Shown here piece after piece: positions 1-5,799 of a stretch of 5,799 nt of DNA. The notes under the pieces were generated by a model. The model worked only from the letters and a program-made list of their open reading frames with translations, was not told the DNA's origin and did not search any database. Origin of the DNA: Candidatus Omnitrophota bacterium (GTDB taxonomy: Bacteria > Omnitrophota > Gorgyraeia > Tantalellales > Tantalellaceae). Made by a program: the position numbers and the translations under genes. The stretch spans positions 1 to 5,799 of the forward strand of contig JAQUNB010000094.1 of NCBI GenBank assembly GCA_028717825.1, in the 5' to 3' direction. Position 1 is the first letter of the stretch; each line of letters begins with the position of its first letter.

Positions 1-3000
1 GTTTCCCGAGTTTTCTTACAACAGGGATATCGCCTCTCTCCTTGTTTTCTACGCCCTGCAAAAATAGATGCTTTGCTTTAAATCGTGCCGCACTTATCGC
101 ATTGATCGCAAGGCGGGACCAATGATCAAGCGGATGAGTGATCCCGCGTTCATTTGTCTCTGAAATGCCGTCTTGAAACAACCGATACCTGAAAAACCAC
201 CGCGTTTGCCCTTCTTTGTCTTTGCACTCATATAAAAACATTTGCCAGTCACTTAACCCTTTCCCGCGAATTTTTGCGTTGCTTTCCAGTTCGGACAAAA
301 CACCTGTAAACGGACCGAAATATCGCGGCAAAGCCCTTCCTGTTACCGACATTACAAAAAGTTCTACATCTTCATACAATGTATCATCCGAATGCGGCAT
401 ACGCGGCCCCATCCATCGCCTTTTAATGACAAAATCCTTAAGTTCATTCGGTTCTACGTTAGTAAAAACCCTAATCCCTTTTTTATCATCCACACGGCTG
501 CGCGTAGGTACGTATTTAACAAATCGTGAAATTAGTTTTTCCTCGTCCTTATCCGTGACCTTCGCAAAAGAAAACCATTCGTCAAAAGGTTTCCATGATG
601 TCCCCCCCATATATCTCATAAGGGTCTTTTCGAGGCCTTCCCATGTTGTTTCGACAAACAAAATACAGTCCGGATCGGTTTTTTCATTCCTTTTATAGGC
701 TGATGGGTGAACCGCGACGTGAAGGCCCCCAAATTGCATATATGTAAGCCAGCTGCTCGATTGATACTGATACAAAGAACCCGTAAGAAAAGATGCATTT
801 GGCGGGAATTTAATTTTCTCCGATTTATTCCTTGCATCTCGCGTTCCGACGATCCTTGCTCCGTCTATATGTTGCGCAAGAAATAAAGCGTGTAAATATG
901 ACGGAACATGCGATGGTTGTTCTTCTTTTTCTTTTTTTACGAAAGGTGCTATCTCTTCAAGAAGGTTCTGTGGTATTTTTTCTCCATACACACGATATAA
1001 CAACCCTTGCTCTTGAAGATCCCGTGACTGTCTCTGGTATGGGGCTTCCTTATCAACAGCACCTTTGTTTATTCCGCTTTTATCTTTTATCCGTTTCTTT
1101 TCTTCCTCCGGAATATTGATCTGGACAACCTCCCGGCCGTTCAGTTCCTGCGCCGCAAAAACCGCTTCTCCGTTTAAAAGAACAAAAACTTTTGTCCCCT
1201 TTTTTATTACATCCAAATCATCCTGCATGCGTTTTTTGAATTCCTTCGGGTTAACCGGGCAAAATCCCATTTCCTGCATTCTTTCTTTATTATTTGTAGC
1301 GTTAAGATATGCTATTTCATAGGCGCTGATCCATTCGTTCTTGAGAACCTTAAGAGCTTCTTCTCCTTTTAATCTTGCGCTTGCAAGCGCAAAATAGAGT
1401 CCGTCCCCCAACTTCGTCAAGTCGCCTTGTGCCGCGTAAAAACAGCCCGATGAAGAAATTTTGTATTCCTTTAGATTTTTTATTTGATCATAAAGGTCCT
1501 TTTTTCCCGTCAGGATGGTTATATATGGTCTTTCTTTTCCTTCTTCAAACTGCGGTGAAACTACAAGATAGGAGACCTTGTTTTTGCGCAAGAGTTCCGC
1601 AAGCCCCTCCGAATGATATCCCCCAGATATGAGAGCAGCCACTTTTTTGTGTTCTTTGCGCATGAGGCGCAGAGTGTTATTAATCATGGCGTTATTTCTT
1701 TTTTCGGCATCCTCATAGAAACCAAGCGCTTCTTTTGCCCCTGAAATGCTTTTTTCGATCTCTTTTCCTGTCGTAAGAGCTTTATTCTGCACTAAATCAT
1801 TTATGTAATCGGGTGTGTACTGGTTGATCCTTTCTTTCAATATGCGAATTTCCCTGTTTGAAGCTTGAATGCTAAGCGTCCGTTTTATCAAATATAGAAT
1901 CTTCTCTAATGCGAGAAGTTCCTTTTCCCTGTCACTTTGACACAGCTTTTCCGCTATCAATTCTTCCGCTACTTCCATCTCCTCCTGAGCCCTAAAAATA
2001 TCAATCGCTTCATACATGGTCCTATATTTCGAAAACTTATGCAGGCTGGCAAGAGCTTTTGTGTCTATCCCCTTCCCTTCGGCAAGGTTGATGAGAAAAG
2101 AATGAAAAAATGCTGGTGATATTTTTTTCTCCTTAAATGTGACGCATTTAAGAATAAATTCTTTAAGTTCTTCCTTTTTCAAATTGTCCATTAACATTCC
2201 AACAAGTGTTTCTCTTTCCTTGTTGGCCTTATCGAAATCGATTTTTCTTTCAAGTTCAATTACTCTGGATAAAATATTTAATTGCGTATTATCGTCCTGT
2301 GCTTTAGCGATACCATGATCCAAGATCCCGGCCCAGTATTCCCTGAAGCCGAGTGTGCCTTCTCTGTGGGCCTTTGTTTTGTCGTTGAATCTTTTGAGCT
2401 TTTCATTAAAAACTGCGTCGTTTTGTTTCTCTACCGCCGCGATCTCGGTTTCCAGCCCTGGGATCAGCGCCTCTCCTATCTCAAAAACCTGTCTAAAAAC
2501 ATTCAGGTTCTTTTGATAAAGCTTGTCATCTTCTGCGCCATAAAGAAGGATTTCTTTTTCATCGTTCGTTATGGTAAAAAATTCTCCGGCGTTCATAATA
2601 CCCTTGGACATCAGAAAATCCGCGGTTCCGCGTCTTATTTTTTTATCCGGGCACGTCCTTAAAAGAGAAGTATCAATATACCCCGCTGCTCCTTCTACCG
2701 AGACAAACTCCAAATCATAATCCTTGGACAATAATTCCAGCATATCAACAATGGAATGCTGGGCGGAAAGCGAGCCATGCGCATCCTGCACATTGATAAC
2801 AAGGTCGCCATTCTCTCCTTTATAGGCGCCATATTTGCGTGCAATCCCGGCGGGGAAGTCTATACTTTCAGGAAAAATCTCTTTCCCCTGAGTCCCGTTA
2901 TGAAGAAATCCCGCCTGTGGAATCTTCTCGGCACCTTCGGCCAAGAGGATCTGTTGAAACAAAAAGACAGAACAAACTGCCAGGGCCGTTACTTTAGTTA

Positions 3001-3040
3001 TTTTTGCATCTTTTATATTCGTTATGAATTTTTCACACAT
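1..3040 (-). CDS. Large exported protein with split TIKI/TraB/ChaN-like module, C-terminus beyond window
   Basis: The frame starts at the ATG at 3038-3040 and stays open for 1013 codons to the window edge, so the stop lies outside. Residues 1-34 look like a Sec signal peptide, which implies action outside the cytoplasm. Residues 78-185 hold QDAH (His88), Gln94, VEGAAG (Glu116) and LYGAED (166-171), the layout of the first half of TIKI/TraB/ChaN-like proteins. Residues 472-480 (SGGYHSEGL, His476) look like the second GxxH motif, followed by a YLVVSP strand. Residues 190-460 between them are Lys/Glu-rich and helical, possibly coiled coil. Residues 640-710 form a charged linker. Residues 710-1013 are more globular and rich in aromatic residues, and I do not recognise them. 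Known members include metallopeptidases (TIKI) and haem/iron-uptake proteins (ChaN), so peptide cleavage or ligand binding is possible but not shown. No good Shine-Dalgarno precedes the ATG: the nearest AGGA is 14 bases away. The gene follows the upstream gene by 39 bases and is probably co-transcribed. I am sure it is coding, moderately sure of the module, and unsure of any activity. Confidence 0.9.
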   Translation of the reverse strand, partial: MCEKFITNIKDAKITKVTALAVCSVFLFQQILLAEGAEKIPQAGFLHNGTQGKEIFPESIDFPAGIARKYGAYKGENGDLVINVQDAHGSLSAQHSIVDMLELLSKDYDLEFVSVEGAAGYIDTSLLRTCPDKKIRRGTADFLMSKGIMNAGEFFTITNDEKEILLYGAEDDKLYQKNLNVFRQVFEIGEALIPGLETEIAAVEKQNDAVFNEKLKRFNDKTKAHREGTLGFREYWAGILDHGIAKAQDDNTQLNILSRVIELERKIDFDKANKERETLVGMLMDNLKKEELKEFILKCVTFKEKKISPAFFHSFLINLAEGKGIDTKALASLHKFSKYRTMYEAIDIFRAQEEMEVAEELIAEKLCQSDREKELLALEKILYLIKRTLSIQASNREIRILKERINQYTPDYINDLVQNKALTTGKEIEKSISGAKEALGFYEDAEKRNNAMINNTLRLMRKEHKKVAALISGGYHSEGLAELLRKNKVSYLVVSPQFEEGKERPYITILTGKKDLYDQIKNLKEYKISSSGCFYAAQGDLTKLGDGLYFALASARLKGEEALKVLKNEWISAYEIAYLNATNNKERMQEMGFCPVNPKEFKKRMQDDLDVIKKGTKVFVLLNGEAVFAAQELNGREVVQINIPEEEKKRIKDKSGINKGAVDKEAPYQRQSRDLQEQGLLYRVYGEKIPQNLLEEIAPFVKKEKEEQPSHVPSYLHALFLAQHIDGARIVGTRDARNKSEKIKFPPNASFLTGSLYQYQSSSWLTYMQFGGLHVAVHPSAYKRNEKTDPDCILFVETTWEGLEKTLMRYMGGTSWKPFDEWFSFAKVTDKDEEKLISRFVKYVPTRSRVDDKKGIRVFTNVEPNELKDFVIKRRWMGPRMPHSDDTLYEDVELFVMSVTGRALPRYFGPFTGVLSELESNAKIRGKGLSDWQMFLYECKDKEGQTRWFFRYRLFQDGISETNERGITHPLDHWSRLAINAISAARFKAKHLFLQGVENKERGDIPVVRKLGK
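1375..1392. repeat. 18-base perfect palindrome inside the downstream gene
   Basis: The sequence ttgcgcttgcaagcgcaa equals its own reverse complement. It falls in codons 550-555 (F-A-L-A-S-A) of the downstream gene. A site of this length is uncommon by chance in a window this size. It could be a dyad protein-binding site or simply a by-product of Ala/Leu/Ser codon choice. With no loop it is a poor RNA hairpin. Confidence 0.6.
1580..1660 (-). other. Second GxxH motif region of the TIKI/TraB/ChaN-like domain
   Basis: This encodes residues 461-487. A basic helix end is followed by a strand (KVAALI), then SGGYHSEGL with His476, then a helix (AELLRKN). It resembles the C-terminal GxxH motif of TraB/TIKI-like proteins, which follows a hydrophobic strand and precedes a helix. 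With the first half at residues 78-185 it would complete one fold interrupted by a helical insertion. Confidence 0.5.
2486..2809 (-). other. First half of TIKI/TraB/ChaN-like domain
   Basis: This encodes residues 78-185 of the downstream protein. A hydrophobic strand (DLVINV) leads into QDAHGS with His88 and then a helix with Gln94. A second strand (LEFVSVEGAAG) carries Glu116, and ILLYGAED follows at 164-171. In the TIKI/TraB/ChaN superfamily the first conserved His and a Glu one strand later belong to the putative active or metal-binding site, so the spacing fits. The assignment is from motif order by eye, without a profile search. Confidence 0.55.
2939..3040 (-). other. Predicted Sec signal peptide of the downstream large protein
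   Basis: Residues 1-16 carry several lysines (K4, K10, K13, K16). They are followed by an uncharged hydrophobic core at about 17-33 (VTALAVCSVFLFQQILL) and then small residues, with a plausible signal peptidase I cut after Ala34 or Ala37. The mature chain would begin with a charged stretch. An uncleaved membrane anchor is the alternative. Confidence 0.75.
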
Positions 3041-3079
3041 AAAGTAATTTTTGGTCCTATTTTTGTGAATAACATTTCT
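3041..3079 (-). other. 39-base intergenic spacer, no terminator
   Basis: The spacer between the TAA at 3080-3082 and the ATG at 3038-3040 is very A/T-rich on both strands. It has no GC-rich hairpin or terminal T-run, and no convincing -35/-10 pair. The only ribosome-binding-like element is AGGA, 14 bases before the ATG, which is longer than the usual spacing. The simplest reading is an operon junction with read-through transcription and a weak or non-Shine-Dalgarno initiation site. Confidence 0.7.
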
Positions 3080-5799
3080 TTACAGGCTCTGCACCACCGC
3101 TTCATGTGCCGCCCTGGTTGTGACCTGTTCTTCGATGCGGATCTTTGTGATCGGCAATAGGGCTAGATCTATCGCCACAGACATTCTTGCAACGGAAGAT
3201 CCCCCTATGATATTCCTTAGGTCTTTTTCGTCGAATTTAATATGACCTTTTTCTTCTCCGAGGATCTGCGAGTATATCATTTCAAGCCTTTCCTGCACGT
3301 CCAGCCATACCGTTGCGAGCTCTTTTTCGCCGTTACTTTTCGCTATCACAAGTGCCGCCTCGGCCATTCCTATAGCGAATGCCGTATAGAAATTTTTGAC
3401 CGCGATATTTCCCGGGTCCTCGCTCTCCGTATCGTCAAGCGCCACCGGATACTGGTTCGGCGCAAGCGTAATAAGTTTATCGGCCGCTATTTCCGACTCA
3501 AGCCATCTCAGCGAAGATTTGGCCATTATCGCGATCTCTACGGCTCCTGCCCGTTTTTCGGATGTGATGCGTTGCCGTAACACATTTTCTATATCCGTTA
3601 TCCCGAATAACAGTGCTTTTTCTCTTATTCTGTTTTTGAGTTGATCGATTATTTCCGCCCTTTTTGCTTTGTCGGCAATGTGTTTCTTAAGTTTTTCTTC
3701 CGGAAATGTCATTTTTTTATCATGGTTTGTTTTGTTAACGAACGTGGGCACCTCAAGCACGAAATTCACATTGTCCATTTTGATGTATTTAAGGATCACC
3801 TCCGCAAGATTATCGATATCATATGATGTGTGTGTGCCGGAAATTAACGATACATCGATGGTCGCGTCTATCGGGACGGCTTTGTCGTGTAAATATCTCT
3901 CCGCGGTTACTTTCGTACGATGGGTTGCCTGGCTTATTTCGTGAATTTTATCATTATCTGACAGAGTTTGCCTCTTTCGTTCCGGTTGTTGTTTTTCTTC
4001 TTCAGTCGATGGTTTCGTGATAAATTTTACCGGAACGACTTTCCCGTCTTTTCTGGAATAAACGCTTAATCTATCGATGTCGGCATACCCTATCTTTCTG
4101 TCAGATACGCTGTTCATACCTTCTCTCTCTTTATCTTCTAATAAATTTGCGTCTACACCGCTTTCTCTATCATATGTTTTCTTGATATCCTCTATTTCTT
4201 CGTCTTTTAGCCCCCAAAATTTAAGCCCGTCGATAAAGGCATAATTGACCCTGTGTGCATTTCCTCGTATTGTTGTCAGATTTTTGTCTGTTTTTATTTT
4301 TTCGAGATCGGCTTCTGTTAATAAGCCCATATCAACCAATACCATGGTGTTATCCCGTGTGATCCCAAAATTACCGAAAACAACGTTGGGCAAAAATACA
4401 CCTCTATTGATTATGGCGCGATCGATCACGAACATTTCCTGTATATATTGTTTTATTTGTTTTATGGCCCTTTTGCGCTTCGCGGCCCGCTCTTCTCTGG
4501 TCCCGACATTCGCTTCGATTATTGCATCCCGTATTTGTTTTTTTAGATCGTGTTTTGTCACCTTCTCGGAAATGATCGCATTGTTTAATGTTTTCTTTTT
4601 CTTTTTTCCGTTCTCTATAACACGTATTTCCATATCCATGATGTCGAATGGCGCGACAAGACCCCCCAGTCTCTCGTGAGCCAATTTATAACTTGCCATG
4701 GATTCTTTGGCCGAATACCTAATGTTCTTGCTGCCCGCATTAACCGAGAAATCCTTCAACACCTTTATAATAAAGCTAAGGTCGGGGTGTCTGTAAATGT
4801 CTATTTTCCTGTGTTTTGCGAGGTGTTTGGCAGAAAACTCAACGGCATTTATCCTTTCTTTCAAAACATCCATTCTCTTTATACATACTTTTTCTCCGGT
4901 TTTTGTAATACCGTATATTCCGTCTTTCTGCATAAACAGTTTTTCGTATTCCTCCAGCGTTGTTTCATATGCCTTTTGTTCCTCTTTTATGTTCTTTGGC
5001 GTAATTGCTTTATTGCATAAGTAGTCCATCACCAAATATCCTTTTATCGCGCGTGTAAGAGTAGTGGCCACTATCGCATCCCACGTTCCAAGGGGGTCTT
5101 TATTGGCGCCGGCAGCTAGGTCGTGCAGAAAAAGCTTATCCGTAAGCAGCAAATATTCATCGCGCGCCATTTCGTACCAACCTTGTTCCGCGCGTATGGC
5201 CGGGATATCAAGCCGCGCGCTCACCCCGAGAATGCCTCCTATGCCGCAAGAGTGCAGCGTTCTTATGTGCTCCTGTGATCTTTCGTAAAACCTGATCGCC
5301 CTGTCGTTATAGAGATTTGCCCTCAGCAAGTGCGCTATCCGCAAACATTTTCTTGATAATCTACTAAAATAATCCTGTAACACGCGCCAGTTATATCGTT
5401 CTCTCTCTTCCGTCATGGCCAATGCTTTTGAGAGTTCGATCAATTTTTCATACAAAACATATTCGTTCGTTTCTCTTTTGGTCCGCTTTTGTCCCGGATG
5501 GAAAAATCCTATCGCTTTTTGATAAACTGCGATTGCTTCTCCCTGCATTGTTTTTCCTTCTTTATATAGCTCTTCCATATCACGCTGCATTCTTTCGATT
5601 CTTCTTTTATCTCGTTCTTGGTAGTGTTCCAATATTTTCAGCATGTTCTCTTTTATGCTGTCTGCTCGTTTTAAAAGCTCTTCGCCGGTCGTGCGTTTTT
5701 CGTCGCCCATTTGTTGATAGATCTTTCTTATCATAACCCCTAACAATGGCCGTACTTCCATTATTTTTTGCGCTCTGTTTTCCGGCAAAATGCCTTCCT
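3080..5799 (-). CDS. Large multidomain protein with helical N-terminus and kinase-like central domain, 5' end open
   Basis: The frame is open from the right window edge to the TAA at 3080-3082. A TTG at 5786-5788, preceded by AGGAAGG four bases away, could start a 902-residue protein. The frame also stays open upstream through E-G-I, so the true start may lie outside; numbering here is from the TTG. Residues 30-90 are charged and helical, likely coiled coil, and 80-260 look like a TPR-type helical solenoid. Residues 330-495 resemble a degenerate protein-kinase-like fold: YRHPDLSFIIKVLK (Lys342), AHERLGGLVAP, ISEKV, INRG, FGNFGIT (Asn473) and LVDMG (Asp486). Residues 590-612 are a Glu/Lys/Gln linker. 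Residues 640-902 are unrecognised and include SGTHTSYDIDNLAEVI and FVLEVP, faintly like TraB/TIKI motifs. No membrane segment is visible. The gene lies 39 bases upstream of the exported TIKI/ChaN-like gene. ATP binding or phosphotransfer is inference only. Coding status is certain and function is not. Confidence 0.92.
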   Translation of the reverse strand, partial: EGILPENRAQKIMEVRPLLGVMIRKIYQQMGDEKRTTGEELLKRADSIKENMLKILEHYQERDKRRIERMQRDMEELYKEGKTMQGEAIAVYQKAIGFFHPGQKRTKRETNEYVLYEKLIELSKALAMTEERERYNWRVLQDYFSRLSRKCLRIAHLLRANLYNDRAIRFYERSQEHIRTLHSCGIGGILGVSARLDIPAIRAEQGWYEMARDEYLLLTDKLFLHDLAAGANKDPLGTWDAIVATTLTRAIKGYLVMDYLCNKAITPKNIKEEQKAYETTLEEYEKLFMQKDGIYGITKTGEKVCIKRMDVLKERINAVEFSAKHLAKHRKIDIYRHPDLSFIIKVLKDFSVNAGSKNIRYSAKESMASYKLAHERLGGLVAPFDIMDMEIRVIENGKKKKKTLNNAIISEKVTKHDLKKQIRDAIIEANVGTREERAAKRKRAIKQIKQYIQEMFVIDRAIINRGVFLPNVVFGNFGITRDNTMVLVDMGLLTEADLEKIKTDKNLTTIRGNAHRVNYAFIDGLKFWGLKDEEIEDIKKTYDRESGVDANLLEDKEREGMNSVSDRKIGYADIDRLSVYSRKDGKVVPVKFITKPSTEEEKQQPERKRQTLSDNDKIHEISQATHRTKVTAERYLHDKAVPIDATIDVSLISGTHTSYDIDNLAEVILKYIKMDNVNFVLEVPTFVNKTNHDKKMTFPEEKLKKHIADKAKRAEIIDQLKNRIREKALLFGITDIENVLRQRITSEKRAGAVEIAIMAKSSLRWLESEIAADKLITLAPNQYPVALDDTESEDPGNIAVKNFYTAFAIGMAEAALVIAKSNGEKELATVWLDVQERLEMIYSQILGEEKGHIKFDEKDLRNIIGGSSVARMSVAIDLALLPITKIRIEEQVTTRAAHEAVVQSL
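4304..4801 (-). other. Divergent protein-kinase-like domain
   Basis: This encodes residues 330-495 of the upstream protein. The order matches a kinase fold: a strand with a candidate ATP-contacting lysine (Lys342 in IIKVLK), a helix with ERLGG (Glu372), a strand at 405-410 that could be the hinge, and a helix ending in IINRG. After these come FGNFGIT with Asn473 as the candidate metal-binding residue, and MVLVDMG with Asp486 in place of the DFG aspartate. No classical HRD triad or glycine-rich loop is evident. The 410-455 stretch is an unusually basic helical insertion. From memory, similar YRHPxLPFVIKV and NYGV...VDxG patterns occur in hypothetical proteins of Omnitrophota and relatives. It could be a pseudokinase. 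Confidence 0.5.
5009..5551 (-). other. TPR-like helical repeat region of the upstream large protein
   Basis: This encodes about residues 80-260. GEAIAVYQKAIGFFHPG, NLYNDRAIRFYERSQEHI and GWYEMARDEYLLLTDKLF each look like the second helix of a TPR-type hairpin, with small and aromatic residues in the usual places. The repeats are irregular and I could not set exact boundaries. Such regions usually bind proteins or act as scaffolds. A generic alpha-solenoid is equally possible. Confidence 0.4.

Noticed and set aside
616..837. Minus-strand 73-codon frame overlapping the downstream gene
   Set aside because: It sits in another frame inside the long signal-peptide-bearing gene, whose frame is continuous and motif-bearing here. 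It has no recognisable content of its own.
2969..2983. Lipobox-like LAVC in the signal peptide (Cys23)
   Set aside because: It falls in the middle of the hydrophobic core, with Val before the Cys and a further ten hydrophobic residues after it. Signal peptidase I cleavage after Ala34 or Ala37 fits better.
3041..3079. Possible promoter or terminator in the A/T-rich intergenic gap
   Set aside because: There is no GC-rich stem with a T-run and no pair of -35/-10 hexamers at normal spacing. High A+T alone is not evidence.
3887..3955. Helix-turn-helix-like stretch at residues 612-634 of the upstream protein (IHEISQATHRTKVTAERYL)
   Set aside because: It resembles a LacI-type recognition helix only loosely. 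It lacks the small residue at the turn and sits in the middle of a long protein with no other DNA-binding feature.
4601..4607. A-AAA-AAG slippery heptamer in the correct frame for a -1 programmed frameshift
   Set aside because: It lies in a run of lysine codons (395-399) where such heptamers arise easily. I see no downstream stem-loop, and the -1 frame gives about 60 low-information codons before a stop. The zero frame continues through a conserved-looking domain.
216..5736. Many plus-strand open frames of 60-160 codons
   Set aside because: They all lie opposite the two long minus-strand genes. Their translations are low-complexity Ser/Phe/Leu/Cys-rich, as expected from the antisense of Lys/Glu-rich coding sequence, and none shows a family motif.

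Overview
The window is almost wholly coding on the minus strand. It holds two very long, co-directional reading frames separated by 39 bases, and both run off the window. The upstream gene (3080-5799) is open at its 5' side and ends at a TAA at 3080-3082. The downstream gene (1-3040) starts at an ATG at 3038-3040 and stays open for 1013 codons to the left edge. The plus strand shows only shadow frames.

The upstream product (902 residues from a possible TTG start, probably more) has three parts: a charged, helical, TPR-like N-terminal half; a central stretch that reads as a degenerate protein-kinase-like fold (an IIKVL strand, an ERLGG helix, an ISEKV hinge-like strand, FGNFGIT and VDMG); and a C-terminal third I do not recognise, with one short motif faintly like TraB/TIKI proteins. 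The downstream product starts with a Sec-type signal peptide. It then carries a TIKI/TraB/ChaN-like module split by a long helical insertion: QDAH and VEGA motifs lie near the N-terminus, and a GGYH motif follows about 390 residues later. A further 300 or more residues match no family I know.

Very long multidomain hypothetical proteins, moderate GC, Lys/Glu-rich composition, and the pairing of a TIKI/ChaN-like module with a kinase-like module suggest an uncultured PVC-related bacterium, with Candidatus Omnitrophota (OP3) my best guess. This rests on remembered family resemblance, as there is no rRNA or marker gene in the window. No tRNA, rRNA, CRISPR array, insertion sequence, riboswitch or factor-independent terminator was seen. 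The short gap without a terminator suggests that the two genes are co-transcribed. What they do together cannot be read from sequence alone.
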